A stretch of DNA of 64,000 nt from Paenibacillus sp. G2S3 (GCF_030123105.1 NZ_CP126095.1:5022001-5086000); one strand, 5' to 3'. Counted from the stretch's first letter, positions 8,133-16,530 are shown. The notes: generated from the sequence alone by a model not told the origin. Program-made: numbers and translations.

Positions 8133-8464
8133 ACGATGTAAACCTCAACAATATCATCCACATCGATCCACTTCCATTCCTCCGCCCACTGCAGCTTAAA
8201 CTCACGCGAGTGGGTGTGAATGGAAGTCACAAAACCACTTAGTGTCGTATTCTCAAAGGGATCAAACAGTACAACAGTCACGCGCACATGACTCCGTAAC
8301 GATAAGGCCAGTGTACATTCGATCTCCTCCAGCTTCTGCTCATCCAGAATAGGCTTGATGCGGCGCAGCGTCTCCCGTTCATCCCTTATAATTCTTACCT
8401 TGTGCTCCGGCAGCATCATGCGACTGCTTTCCCACAGTCCGTTTTTCTCCAGCTTTTTGCCCAT
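8129..8464 (-). CDS. YolD-like family protein
   Basis: 111 residues with the YolD-like signature at the N terminus (GLWESSRMMLPEHKVRI) and a small beta-rich C-terminal domain. In Bacillus, YolD-like proteins accompany Y-family UmuC/DinB-type polymerases and are LexA-controlled. Here no polymerase gene is adjacent, but a LexA-type box lies 40 bases upstream. GGGAGG precedes the ATG. A DNA-damage-related role is inferred from family and box. Confidence 0.8.
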   Translation of the reverse strand: MGKKLEKNGLWESSRMMLPEHKVRIIRDERETLRRIKPILDEQKLEEIECTLALSLRSHVRVTVVLFDPFENTTLSGFVTSIHTHSREFKLQWAEEWKWIDVDDIVEVYIV

Positions 8465-8503
8465 GGTAATCCCTCCCTAATTCTATACTTATTCCGCTAT
8501 ACA

Positions 8504-8517
8504 CGAACGTATGTTTG
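8504..8517. promoter_or_regulatory. LexA (SOS) box
   Basis: CGAACGTATGTTTG matches the Gram-positive LexA/DinR consensus CGAAC-N4-GTTCG at 9 of 10 defined positions. It is placed upstream of the YolD-like gene. Confidence 0.7.
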
Positions 8518-8597
8518 TATTATATCCACACCTTCGCTGAATAATCAATAATCAGGAAAAAGATACCACTTTAAAATCCTTCTCTTTTATCTAAAAG

Positions 8598-8735
8598 TTG
8601 TATAATAATGAATATCTAGTCGTATATCAAAGTAATACGCTCTCAGACCTCACAAAAGGAATCGTAGCTGGCTTATTTATAGGATTGGCAGTGATACCTC
8701 TGCTCAAGCTCAAAATCGCATCAAAAAGACGCTGA
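8598..8735 (+). CDS. Possible small membrane protein or remnant (45 aa)
   Basis: The frame contains SNTLSDLTKGIVAGLFIGLA followed by a basic end (KIASKRR), i.e. one membrane helix with a positive cytoplasmic tail, like small YtxH-type proteins. The only start in frame is a TTG without a ribosome binding site, directly before a TATAAT-like sequence. It may therefore be a 5'-truncated relic. Its stop lies inside the convergent terminator. Confidence 0.35.
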   Translation: MYNNEYLVVYQSNTLSDLTKGIVAGLFIGLAVIPLLKLKIASKRR

Positions 8736-8756
8736 CAGTTGAACTGTACAGCGTCT
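8727..8756. terminator. Convergent terminator
   Basis: AGACGCTG-ACAGTT / AACTGT-ACAGCGTCT hairpin. The minus strand continues with TTTTT, so it mainly serves the lipoprotein gene. Confidence 0.7.
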
Positions 8757-8766
8757 AACTTTCGAT

Positions 8767-9327
8767 CTATTCTTGAACGTTCCCTGACTCAGTGGTGGAC
8801 TGACCATCTGCATCGATGAGTCCTGTTGCTTCTCTTGCTTCATTAAGCTTGGAAATGCCGTATAACATCGCTACGTCAGCGTTCTGATTCAATTCCTCGA
8901 ACTGCTCAGCAGTGACCTCTGCGGAATCAGCACCTTGAGAGGCCTGTTCTTTTAGAGAATAAGCACTTTGAAAAGCAATTTTGGACTCCTCAAGCAGCTT
9001 CCGAATGTCTTCGGGCAAGCTAGAGGAGATTTTCACTTTCTCAGCCTGATTAGATAGGTCTGTTGCGGTCTTCTGGAATTCGTTAATCTTCTTCTCCAGC
9101 TGCCTGTCCGAAATTTCTCCTGCTGAATAAGCGGCAATAGCTTCGTTGAATCCCGCTAAAGATGATTTTCCTAATTCATCAAGTTTAGACATTTCACTGT
9201 AGAAGTTTTGCACGGTCTCCTGCACTTCTTCTTCTGAGGCAGGTGCCGATGAAGTTGAATTATTATTGCTGCAGGCGCTAAGGATGATTGTCAACATTAG
9301 CGTTCCTATTAGTAACACTTTTTTCAT
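8767..9327 (-). CDS. Helical lipoprotein of unknown function
   Basis: 186 residues. A lipoprotein signal LTIILSAC gives Cys19 as lipidation site, so the protein is anchored to the outer face of the membrane. The mature part begins Ser/Asn-rich and continues as amphipathic helices with many Glu, Lys and Gln, suggesting a helical bundle. A resemblance to YkyA-type lipoproteins is possible but not certain. It has its own terminator and a GGAGGG ribosome binding site. Confidence 0.7.
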   Translation of the reverse strand: MKKVLLIGTLMLTIILSACSNNNSTSSAPASEEEVQETVQNFYSEMSKLDELGKSSLAGFNEAIAAYSAGEISDRQLEKKINEFQKTATDLSNQAEKVKISSSLPEDIRKLLEESKIAFQSAYSLKEQASQGADSAEVTAEQFEELNQNADVAMLYGISKLNEAREATGLIDADGQSTTESGNVQE

Positions 9328-9444
9328 TATTTATCCCTCCACTTAACAGAATAATGTCGGTTTGTGTAAAGCGCAAATGAAATTTATGTAAAATGACTAT
9401 TATGTTATAATTATTTCAATTGTAATGAGGGAAGGAGAGTATTT

Positions 9445-9933
9445 ATGGCTTATTGCACAACCTGCGGATCAGAATATAAGCAGGGCGCTAAATTTTGCGG
9501 GGAATGTGGATCCAGCATTGACGGCACCGCTCCAGTGACCGCCCGCCGTCCATCAGCAAATCAAAATGCTATTCAAGAAGTCGTGCTCTGGAAGGGTAAA
9601 CCTGCCAGCATCTCTGATCGTCTTAAAGGAATCGTACGCCTAAACACGACTACGTATACTATTACAAGCCAGCGCATTATGGTAAAGACCGGACTTATCG
9701 GTAAAAATGTCGAAGAGATTGAATTACTGCGTGTACGCGATTTATCCGTAGCACAATCTATCATGGACCGGATGCTCGGTATCGGTACATTAACTGTATT
9801 TTCTGATGATGCTTCAGCGCCTCAGCTTCTTTTTCGAAAAATCCATAATGCCCAAACGGTCAAAGATGTTCTTCGCAAAGCCGTTCGTGACGAGAAGATC
9901 GCCAACAACATTAGCTACCGCGAACAAATTTAA
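9445..9933 (+). CDS. Zinc-ribbon and bacterial PH-domain protein
   Basis: 162 residues. The N terminus has a zinc ribbon (YCTTCGSEYKQGAKFCGECGS: two CxxC pairs). Residues 45-150 form a PH-like domain of the YdbS/YokE kind (TYTITSQRIMVKTGLIGK, RVRDLSVAQSIMDRMLG, GTLTVFSDD). These usually act at membranes or in stress responses, but the exact role is unknown. A TATAAT lies about 30 bases upstream of the start. GGAAGGAG is the ribosome binding site. Confidence 0.8.
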   Translation: MAYCTTCGSEYKQGAKFCGECGSSIDGTAPVTARRPSANQNAIQEVVLWKGKPASISDRLKGIVRLNTTTYTITSQRIMVKTGLIGKNVEEIELLRVRDLSVAQSIMDRMLGIGTLTVFSDDASAPQLLFRKIHNAQTVKDVLRKAVRDEKIANNISYREQI

Positions 9934-9947
9934 GACCCTTTCACATT

Positions 9948-9978
9948 AAAAAAAGCCCCGAAATTCGGGGCTTTTTTC
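9948..9978. terminator. Bidirectional terminator
   Basis: AAAAGCCCCGAA / TTCGGGGCTTTTTT hairpin shared by the zinc-ribbon gene and the convergent GH26 gene. Confidence 0.9.
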
Positions 9979-9984
9979 GCTCTC

Positions 9985-11460
9985 TTATGGAAGATAGAAC
10001 GCTCCTGCTGGAATAATCCCCTTGGGTTGGCTAGGACTTTCCCACTGCAATACAATTCGCGCGTCACCTTCATTCTCATAGTACTCCACCTTTACTTCAT
10101 GCAGCTTGCCTGCAATCAGATTCACGGTACCCTTTCGCTCCTGTCCACTCTGATTCACCCAGCTATCAATAATCAGCACTCCATCAATCCACACCCGCAC
10201 CCCGTCATCAGAGGAGGAGTAAATAGTATAAGTCTCACTATAAGCTGCAGTTAGCTTGCCACTCCAACGTATAGAGAAAGCGTCGACACGAATGGTCGGA
10301 TCGGGCGAACCCTGTTTCCACGAAAATTGAATGTTAGCATCGGTTCGCGTCAGCGCAGGAGCGCCGCTAAGGTTCATGTTATTGTAATATTGCCCCCATA
10401 GTCCACTCTGCAGTACACTATCTCCCTTAGCAGCCACAATCGCCGCTTCAGCAGCATACTCTTCCCGTGTGAATACAAAGCTGTCGTTCATAAAGGCTTT
10501 TATCACCGCATCAGTGTTCTTCTCATAAAGAAGCTTGCCCCAGGTCATCTGATAAGACCATTTGGGCTGTGATTTAGACAGTAGTGCAGGGGACGGAAGC
10601 TCTCCATTTTCTCCAATCGCGATCACTTTTCCACGACCCAGATCCCATAGACTATCATAGTGACTTCCCTTAAAATCCCCACCATAGATATCTAGTGCCA
10701 GCACATCTACTTTGTCACCGCTCGGGTAGTATTCCGCAGGGTCATCACTCCATTGATTTTTAGCATTTGGGCTCCAGACCCACAATAAATTATGCAGCTT
10801 ATGATAGCTAGTAAAGCGGTCAAACATAAGGTTCCACAGTCCCACGTAGTTGCTCTTCTGCCCCCACCAGAACCATCCGCCATTCATTTCATGATACGGC
10901 CGCCAGAGCACAGGAACGCCTGCGTCATTAAGCTTTTTTAAAGAAAGGGCTATCTTATCCAGATCAGCGATCAGTGCGTTGTACTGAGTGGTACCCGGAG
11001 TTATATATTTGTCAAAATCAGCGTTGCTTATGCTCGTAGATACGTTAGCCCAAGCGGGCGCTGTCCCTGGCAACTGAGCGTGATAGCTAATCGTTACGAT
11101 TCCACCGGCTTTATACCAGCGAATAGCGCTGCTAACGACCCAATCCCGCTGATTGTCTATTAGCGCCGCCGTCTGATTATTGATTGCTCCCAGCTCATAG
11201 CCGTGAAGTGCGGCGTATTGCCCACTAGTATTTTTCAGTTTCCCATTAAACTCATCCGCGCTCTCCAAATAATCATGCTGTCCACTAATCCATCCTTTTC
11301 CTTGCAGAAAATAAAGGGTATTCAACAATTGCTGAGCAGAAGGAATCGTTTCCGAATCTGCCGGAGCCATTTGTAATTTACGATACGCTATTTGCCACTG
11401 AACATCGCTCACAAACCTCGATGCCGAATCAACCATATTTCGAAGGTTGCGCTGTTCCAT
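9985..11460 (-). CDS. GH26 beta-mannanase with C-terminal PA14 domain
   Basis: 491 residues. The catalytic TIM barrel covers about 40-345, with the acid/base Glu in WRPYHEMNGGWFWWG near 190 and the nucleophile Glu in IAIGENGE near 283, as in family GH26 endo-1,4-beta-mannanases. Residues about 350-490 are a PA14 carbohydrate-binding domain (LWGQYYNNMNLSG, DDGVRVWIDGVLIIDSW). No signal peptide is present: the protein starts MEQRNLRNMVDSAS and an in-frame TGA lies three codons upstream. Either it acts inside the cell, is released by another route, or the signal was lost. It sits alone between terminators. Confidence 0.88.
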   Translation of the reverse strand: MEQRNLRNMVDSASRFVSDVQWQIAYRKLQMAPADSETIPSAQQLLNTLYFLQGKGWISGQHDYLESADEFNGKLKNTSGQYAALHGYELGAINNQTAALIDNQRDWVVSSAIRWYKAGGIVTISYHAQLPGTAPAWANVSTSISNADFDKYITPGTTQYNALIADLDKIALSLKKLNDAGVPVLWRPYHEMNGGWFWWGQKSNYVGLWNLMFDRFTSYHKLHNLLWVWSPNAKNQWSDDPAEYYPSGDKVDVLALDIYGGDFKGSHYDSLWDLGRGKVIAIGENGELPSPALLSKSQPKWSYQMTWGKLLYEKNTDAVIKAFMNDSFVFTREEYAAEAAIVAAKGDSVLQSGLWGQYYNNMNLSGAPALTRTDANIQFSWKQGSPDPTIRVDAFSIRWSGKLTAAYSETYTIYSSSDDGVRVWIDGVLIIDSWVNQSGQERKGTVNLIAGKLHEVKVEYYENEGDARIVLQWESPSQPKGIIPAGAFYLP

Positions 11461-11594
11461 CCACTCTCACATCCTTTTAACTTTTTTAAGTTATAGTATG
11501 GGGATACTAGTGACATGAACTCAGCGAATGGACATGAAGTTGTAAATTAATTTAGGACAGTGTAAGGAACTGCTGAATAAATTCACGGCTCAAT

Positions 11595-11618
11595 AAGAAA
11601 GGAGCCTAGCGGCTCCCG
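11595..11618 (-). terminator. Terminator of the deaminase gene
   Basis: GGGAGCCGCTAGGCTCC hairpin on the minus strand followed by TTTCTTATT. Confidence 0.7.
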
Positions 11619-11633
11619 ACCAAACTCTCCAAA

Positions 11634-12056
11634 TTACCTCGTATATCTCAGCGGCAGTAATTCAGTAATATCATATTTGGCTAATTGGCCGTCCTCGGAT
11701 ACAATGACTTTGCAGTCCTTCCCATAATCAGCAATTAACTCACGACACATCCCGCAGGGAGAGACTACTTTAATCTCTCTTTCCTCGCTGTCCGGATCAG
11801 GATGCCTTACCGCAACAATCGTATCAAATTCCTTGTAGCCTTCGGATATCGCTTTTCCAATCACCATCGCTTCTGCACAGACTGTAATCCGCCCCATGCT
11901 AGCTTCTACATGCACCGCTGTAAAGATCTCACCCGTCTTAGTACGGAGCGCTGCCCCTACATGGTGTCTTTCCCATTCATAACGTCTAGTAATAATATCT
12001 TCAGCAGAGGCTATAAGCGTCTGATCTTCAATCGTAATCAAATACTCCATATCCAA
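11634..12056 (-). CDS. Cytidine deaminase-like (blasticidin-S-deaminase-type) protein
   Basis: About 140 residues of the zinc-dependent cytidine deaminase fold, predicted to deaminate a cytosine nucleoside or related base. Visible motifs are HVEAS, VCAEAMVIG and SPCGMCRELIADYG, carrying the catalytic Glu and the Cys zinc ligands. The fourth beta-strand region reads KVIVSEDG. A TTG start at 12056 lies six bases after AGGAGG; an ATG six bases further in is the alternative. It is divergent from nucB. Substrate (cytidine or an antibiotic such as blasticidin S) cannot be decided from sequence. Confidence 0.8.
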   Translation of the reverse strand: MDMEYLITIEDQTLIASAEDIITRRYEWERHHVGAALRTKTGEIFTAVHVEASMGRITVCAEAMVIGKAISEGYKEFDTIVAVRHPDPDSEEREIKVVSPCGMCRELIADYGKDCKVIVSEDGQLAKYDITELLPLRYTR

Positions 12057-12151
12057 TTCCGTCCTCCTCTTATTTTTCCTAAGTATATTAAATCGCACTG
12101 CATTATGATATAAGATATACTATTTTAAGTTCCAAAAAAGGAGGAGCAGAT

Positions 12152-12589
12152 TTGAAAATACAGAAATTACTCACCAGTCTCATCATTGTTGTGTTACTTG
12201 CTTTGGGCGGTTACTGGTATGAACAGAACGGAGATCCGGCAGCCCCCTCGTCCACATCTGATTCAGAAGTTGTTCAGCTGATCTTCCCATCAGATCGTTA
12301 TCCTGAGACCGCCAAGCACATTCAGGACGCGATTGCCAAAGGGGAATCTGCCACATGCACCATTAACCGTGAGCAGGCTGAAGAGAACCGCAAAGAATCC
12401 TTAAAAGGGATCCCCACCAAAAAAGGCTACGACCGCGACGAATGGCCCATGGCCATGTGTAATGAAGGTGGCCAAGGGGCCGACATTGAATACATAACCC
12501 CAAAAGATAACCGCGGCGCAGGAAGCTGGGTTGGCAATCAATTAGAAGATTATGCGGACGGAACCCGCGTAGAATTTATGTTCAAATAA
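12152..12589 (+). CDS. nucB: NucB-like extracellular sporulation nuclease
   Basis: 145 residues with an N-terminal signal/membrane segment ([17 protein letters not shown]) and the NucA/NucB DNase domain: [46 protein letters not shown] and [10 protein letters not shown]. The DEWP region contains the family's catalytic acidic residues. In B. subtilis NucB is secreted by the mother cell during sporulation and degrades DNA. TTG start with GGAGGAG upstream. A terminator follows. Confidence 0.88.
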   Translation: MKIQKLLTSLIIVVLLALGGYWYEQNGDPAAPSSTSDSEVVQLIFPSDRYPETAKHIQDAIAKGESATCTINREQAEENRKESLKGIPTKKGYDRDEWPMAMCNEGGQGADIEYITPKDNRGAGSWVGNQLEDYADGTRVEFMFK

Positions 12590-12617
12590 TAAGCTAACGT
12601 GAACAATGCTTCAAAAG

Positions 12618-12654
12618 AATAGCCCCATCCGGTATACACCGGATGGGGCTACAA
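12618..12654. terminator. Terminator after nucB, shared with the convergent yjcZ-like gene
   Basis: AGCCCCATCCGGT / ACCGGATGGGGCT, a 13-bp perfect stem with a four-base loop. Confidence 0.85.
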
Positions 12655-12669
12655 TGTGCATTAGCTAGC

Positions 12670-12819
12670 TTAGAATAAGCAAGCTTTAGTGATGATAACC
12701 AGCAAGATGAAGAGTACCAGAATAGCTCCTGTTGAAGTCCAAGGGCTACACACCGGACCTACTGCTGCTGGGCTTACTACCGGACCTACGTTACATCCAC
12801 AACCATGTTCAAATCCCAT
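12670..12819 (-). CDS. YjcZ-family sporulation protein (49 aa)
   Basis: Tiny protein MGFEHGCGCNVGPVV..., with a Gly/Cys/Pro-rich head and a C-terminal membrane helix TGAILVLFILLVIITKACLF. The helix is nearly identical to that of the three YjcZ-like genes at 18443, 18881 and 19016. Members of this family are small sporulation-associated membrane proteins of unknown function. GGAGG precedes the ATG by seven bases. Confidence 0.85.
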   Translation of the reverse strand: MGFEHGCGCNVGPVVSPAAVGPVCSPWTSTGAILVLFILLVIITKACLF

Positions 12820-12968
12820 TTTCAATTCCTCCTAATGATTAATGACTACAGCACAAGATATGTAAAAGGGAGATAAGCCGTTTGGGCGAATTGGCAAACA
12901 AATGCTATTCACCTAATGAATTCGGTAGGCACAGTCGATAAACAGGATATACACAAAGGAGGTGCAAT

Positions 12969-13145
12969 ATGGATATAGCCGCATTATCAATAGCAATGAG
13001 CCAAGCATCCTTAGCTCAAAATGTAGGAATACAAGTCATGAATATTGCCAAAAATCAGGCTGAAACCCAGAGTCAAACGATGGTGGAAATGCTGGGCAAA
13101 AGCGTTGCTCCGAATTTAGGAAAAACACTTGATATTAGTGTTTAA
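12969..13145 (+). CDS. YjfB family protein (putative motility protein, 58 aa)
   Basis: MDIAALSIAMSQASLAQNVG... ending LGKTLDISV: an Ala/Gln-rich helical protein matching the YjfB-type family, which is annotated as putative motility protein without known mechanism. AAAGGAGGTG precedes the ATG. It ends in its own terminator. Confidence 0.85.
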   Translation: MDIAALSIAMSQASLAQNVGIQVMNIAKNQAETQSQTMVEMLGKSVAPNLGKTLDISV

Positions 13146-13156
13146 TTGCATTATGC

Positions 13157-13202
13157 TAAGGACACACAAGAACACTCGTTCTTATGTGTCCTTATATTTT
13201 TT
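13157..13202 (+). terminator. Terminator of the yjfB-like gene
   Basis: AAGGACACACAAGAAC / GTTCTTATGTGTCCTT, a stem of about 16 bp with one mismatch, followed by ATATTTTTT. Confidence 0.85.
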
Positions 13203-13243
13203 ACCCTACATAGCCCCTCGGGCTTTTCTTTTGTCTTATTATA

Positions 13244-13257
13244 CGAACATACGATCC
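13244..13257. promoter_or_regulatory. Possible degenerate LexA box
   Basis: CGAACATACGATCC matches 8 of 10 defined positions of the CGAAC-N4-GTTCG consensus and lies about 30 bases before the start of the ImmA/IrrE gene. Confidence 0.35.
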
Positions 13258-13286
13258 TATAATTGATTCTGAATGAGGTGAATGAT

Positions 13287-13829
13287 GTGAATAACATGAA
13301 ATCCTATTATCAAATGACTGCGCTGGAGAAGTGGACGGAAGATTTATACAAGCGTCTGAACCTTACTCAGCCTTCGCAAATTTCGATTGCTTATATTGCA
13401 GAACGGCTTAATATTTGGGTTCATTATTTGGATGTAAGAAGCAAGAGCATCGAAGCATCAGCGGGGATGTACACCATGTTTATCGACAACCGGCTTCCAG
13501 CCAGTCTGCAGCGGCTAGAGTTTCTCCATGAGCTCTGTCACCTGCTCCGCCATGGTACTAATCAAATATTGATGCCAGAGCATTTTACGCGGGCACAGGA
13601 GGATGAATCCGAGCGTTTTATTCTTTATGCAGCTATGCCCTACTCCATGATTTCACGAATGACATTGCCTGAACAACGAGAAGAGGCGATCAGCTATCTT
13701 GCAGCAGAATTTCAAGTGCCAAGCGAGCTGGCTTTACAGCGGATTGATCAAATTCAAAGACGTGTTTTTCAGGGGCAATTATTGGCCGTGATGGGAAGAA
13801 ACGAAGAACGATTAACACATATTCAATAA
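13287..13829 (+). CDS. ImmA/IrrE family metallo-endopeptidase
   Basis: About 180 residues. The zinc protease motif is HELCH (FLHELCHLLRHG) and the third ligand region is ESERFILYAAMP, as in ImmA and IrrE. Relatives cleave a partner repressor and so switch on mobile-element or DNA-damage genes. No repressor gene is adjacent here, so the target is unknown. The GTG start at 13287 has GAGGTG six bases upstream; an ATG nine bases later is an alternative. A LexA-like box lies upstream. Confidence 0.82.
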   Translation: MNNMKSYYQMTALEKWTEDLYKRLNLTQPSQISIAYIAERLNIWVHYLDVRSKSIEASAGMYTMFIDNRLPASLQRLEFLHELCHLLRHGTNQILMPEHFTRAQEDESERFILYAAMPYSMISRMTLPEQREEAISYLAAEFQVPSELALQRIDQIQRRVFQGQLLAVMGRNEERLTHIQ

Positions 13830-13908
13830 TGACTGCGGAGATAATAAGGGTAGTCGCAATGAAGGACCATTAATAATTATGGTGGAATTTCTCGCAAGGG
13901 GGAACGAT

Positions 13909-14070
13909 ATGGAAGCCATTAAAGTAATTGAATTATTGATGACTCATCCAGATTATAACGTAGATGCAGTACACCCCGAAATTCCGGATTTTGTTGGGAT
14001 CGAGTCGATTGAAGTGGATCATGAAACGGGAACCTTCTCCATTTTATTGCAAGAACCTAAAGACGACTGA
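13909..14070 (+). CDS. Small hypothetical protein (53 aa)
   Basis: MEAIKVIELLMTHPDYN... ending LQEPKDD: acidic and soluble, with a helix then two strands (IESIEVDHETGTFSILL). AAGGGGG lies seven bases before the ATG. It follows the ImmA/IrrE gene by about 80 bases on the same strand and may be cotranscribed. Family not recognised. Confidence 0.6.
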   Translation: MEAIKVIELLMTHPDYNVDAVHPEIPDFVGIESIEVDHETGTFSILLQEPKDD

Positions 14071-14096
14071 AGATGATTTGTGTAAGTTCATAATAA

Positions 14097-14178
14097 AAAG
14101 GCAGCAAGTATAGTATACCCAGGCAATTCTTTACCTACGCGGGTTTAACTATCGGTGGGAAATTTGCTGCCTTATTTG
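14097..14178. terminator. Long hairpin terminator
   Basis: AAGGCAGCAA / TTGCTGCCTT closes a stem-loop of about 75 bases between converging genes. A TTATTTG tail follows on the plus strand. Confidence 0.65.
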
Positions 14179-14193
14179 TAATTATAAGCTCTG

Positions 14194-14370
14194 TTATGCG
14201 ACAAATTGAGTCAAACCAATAAGAATTAGAATGAGGAATATACCCACAAACCCCCAAATAATAAACCATAAGATTCTGAGACCTGGTAGCCTGGGACTAG
14301 TATGATTCTCCAATACCTTAATTCGCCGCTCCAACTCCTGTATTTTCTCTTCTTGTTCCGTCATCTTCAT
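14194..14370 (-). CDS. Small coiled-coil membrane protein (58 aa)
   Basis: MKMTEQEEKIQELERRIKVL forms a charged heptad-like helix, followed by a membrane helix (LWFIIWGFVGIFLILILIGL) near the C terminus. GGGAGG lies right before the ATG. Family not recognised; a membrane-anchored oligomer is plausible. Confidence 0.65.
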   Translation of the reverse strand: MKMTEQEEKIQELERRIKVLENHTSPRLPGLRILWFIIWGFVGIFLILILIGLTQFVA

Positions 14371-14472
14371 TCCTCCCTTCTAATGTGTAGTTACAAGATA
14401 CAATAGATATGACATACCAGTCACAATATATTATCTTATAATATATACATTTTATCTAAATGGAGGGAATTA

Positions 14473-14631
14473 ATGAAGAAAAGAACAAAAATATTCCTTA
14501 TTACCTTCACTATTGTATATGGAGTCGCTTCTTTAGCGCTTCATACCTTCCGAAATCATAAGGGTTTGACCCAAACTATACATATAAACATATTGAGGAG
14601 ACCCTCCCGTAAAGGGGAACTACTACTATAA
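14473..14631 (+). CDS. Small membrane or exported peptide (52 aa)
   Basis: MKKRTKIFLITFTIVYGVAS followed by a basic, Arg/Lys-rich tail. The N-terminal hydrophobic segment could be a signal anchor. GGAGGG lies before the ATG and a TATAAT-like box (CTTATAATAT) about 35 bases upstream. Its stop codon abuts a terminator. Family not recognised. Confidence 0.5.
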   Translation: MKKRTKIFLITFTIVYGVASLALHTFRNHKGLTQTIHINILRRPSRKGELLL

Positions 14632-14632
14632 A

Positions 14633-14686
14633 AACGCGATTGTCTCAGCAGTCATGATATGGCTGCTGGAGCAATCGCGTTTTTTT
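14633..14686 (+). terminator. Terminator
   Basis: AACGCGATTG / CAATCGCGTT stem followed by TTTTTTG. Confidence 0.85.
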
Positions 14687-15058
14687 GATTCTAACCCTTG
14701 AAACAGTAAAAATATCATTTGAGTTAGATACTATTTTGGGCGTACTTTGCAGCTATCGGACACAGCTGACCTTATACGCAGCATAATCCCTCTTTTAGCT
14801 TACTAACGGACCCCATAGCCTCTATTGGCATAAAAAACACCAAATATATACCACTTGAGATGGAATAGCTGCACTTGAGTCCGAACCCCCGCTCCAAAAG
14901 CAATAAATTTGCAAATAACGACATCTGAGTCCGGAAGTCTCAGGAAATAAATTGTGACTCGGCAGTTGTTTATCCCAATCGCTAACAAATTTTCTCAGGA
15001 ACATAATGTGACCAAATGCCGTCCTAAATGGTGTTATAGGTAAAGGGGGCATAGAATC
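14687..15058. other. Intergenic region before the ECF sigma gene
   Basis: No convincing gene. It holds several short recurring words (GGACACAGCTGAC, ACGGACCC, TGAGTCCG) and AATAGCTGCACTTGAG, resembling the TTGCAC-type repeats at 26.9-27.1 kb. The sigma promoter should lie near its right end, but I could not define it. Confidence 0.3.
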
Positions 15059-15553
15059 ATGCAACGATCCATGACCCGGCCGGGAAATCATGTGATAAAG
15101 AGTTACGAAATCTACGCAGATATGCTGTTCCGGATTGCTTTGGTCCATTTAGGCAGCCGCCAAGATGCCGAAGAAGCCACTCAGGATACCTTCATCAAGC
15201 TAATAGAAAAAGCGCCAAAGTTCAAAGACGCTGAACATCAGAAAGCATGGCTGATCCGGGTAATCACCAATCATTGTAAAACATTACTGGGCAGAGGCTG
15301 GCGCAAGCGCGAGGTTAAGCTAGAAAATGCTGAGCCGATTGCGGTAGACTCCCCCGAGGATTTGGCTCTACTACAGTTAGTTATGGCGATGCCTATGAAG
15401 TATAAAACCGTAATCCATCTTTATTATTACGAGGACTATCCCATCCAGGAAATCAGCAAGATTCTGCAGATTAGTCAGTCAGCTGTGAAGATGAGACTTC
15501 AACGGGGACGGCAACTGTTAAAACTGGAGCTGGAAGGAGTGGAATCACAATGA
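15059..15553 (+). CDS. ECF-type RNA polymerase sigma factor
   Basis: 164 residues with sigma-70 region 2 (YADMLFRIALVHLGSRQDAEE then ATQDTFIKLIE) and region 4 (YKTVIHLYYYEDYPIQEISK). The region 4 recognition helix is QISQSAVKMRLQRGRQLL. There is no region 1 or 3, which is typical of the extracytoplasmic-function group. AGGGGGC precedes the ATG. It overlaps the next gene by four bases (ATGA), implying translational coupling to its anti-sigma partner. Confidence 0.88.
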   Translation: MQRSMTRPGNHVIKSYEIYADMLFRIALVHLGSRQDAEEATQDTFIKLIEKAPKFKDAEHQKAWLIRVITNHCKTLLGRGWRKREVKLENAEPIAVDSPEDLALLQLVMAMPMKYKTVIHLYYYEDYPIQEISKILQISQSAVKMRLQRGRQLLKLELEGVESQ

Positions 15554-16530
15554 AAGAAGATCAGTTTCGAACATTATACAAGAAAGCGGTGGATTCTATG
15601 AAACCAGGTGAAGAGATGAAAAAAGATTTGATCGACAAACTGGAGCAACCGCAGGAACGGAAACGTCCACGCAAGACGGTTTATATCGCGGCAAGTATCG
15701 TCCTCGCCGCCGGGATCGGCTTGGCCGCACCTAATATATGGCAGCAGTTAAATGGCCAGAGTCCCCAAGAGCAGATTGCCCAGGTTACTCCGGGCTCAAG
15801 CAATTCTGGTACAAATGCGTCTGGAAGCATTGTCATTCCGAAGGTGGAACTGCCGGATACCAAGTCTGGAGCTATGACAGATATGATCGCCTTGGTCGTA
15901 TATAAAGATAACATTTATACACAGTCTGCGACTCGAATCAACGCAGCCGATGCTGCCGCTCTGCGCGGTGACAAGCTGGGACGTACTACTGGTGGCATCG
16001 ATGAATGGAGCGGCAAAGACAAGTATATTGAGTTAGCTTCTAACATCGGTGAGACAGATATCTATTCCGTGAAGGGATATGATTCCAGTTTCCTGATTAT
16101 GTCCTATTCGGAAATCAACGGCGAGGTATTCGCCGAACTGTATGAGCATACAAACGGGATCACCGTAAACAGCGGCGCAGATCTATTTGGCAAGCTAAAT
16201 CTTGAAGGTCGAATTACTTCCGCACAGTGGGAAAGCTTCGACAGCTGGAACAACGGACAGCAGCAGTACACACCGCTCGCTGACGGCGAGGCGCTTAAAG
16301 GCTTTCTGACGGCACTCCAAGCAGCCAAACCACTGGCAGCAGAGCCGCTTATTGAGCAAGGCATCTACGATAGCGAAGACCGCAAGGTCTTCTATCTCCA
16401 GTTGGATGACAACGCCCGGGTAGAACTGACGCTGTTCGGTCAAGGACTTGTACGCTACGGCCAGGCGCCGGTATTCTTCGAGGTCGAGTCCGGGGCATTC
16501 CAGCAGCTATGGGAAAGTATGAAACTATAA
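15550..16530 (+). CDS. Membrane anti-sigma factor-like protein
   Basis: 326 residues: a cytoplasmic N-terminal 35 residues (KEDQFRTLYKKAVDSMKPGE), one membrane helix near 38-57 (TVYIAASIVLAAGIGLAAP), then a large extracellular part (about 265 residues) with beta-rich repeats. The layout and the overlap with the ECF sigma gene argue for a membrane anti-sigma or sensor partner. No zinc-binding HxxxCxxC motif is visible. Start GGAGTGGAATCACAATG. Confidence 0.7.
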   Translation: MKEDQFRTLYKKAVDSMKPGEEMKKDLIDKLEQPQERKRPRKTVYIAASIVLAAGIGLAAPNIWQQLNGQSPQEQIAQVTPGSSNSGTNASGSIVIPKVELPDTKSGAMTDMIALVVYKDNIYTQSATRINAADAAALRGDKLGRTTGGIDEWSGKDKYIELASNIGETDIYSVKGYDSSFLIMSYSEINGEVFAELYEHTNGITVNSGADLFGKLNLEGRITSAQWESFDSWNNGQQQYTPLADGEALKGFLTALQAAKPLAAEPLIEQGIYDSEDRKVFYLQLDDNARVELTLFGQGLVRYGQAPVFFEVESGAFQQLWESMKL

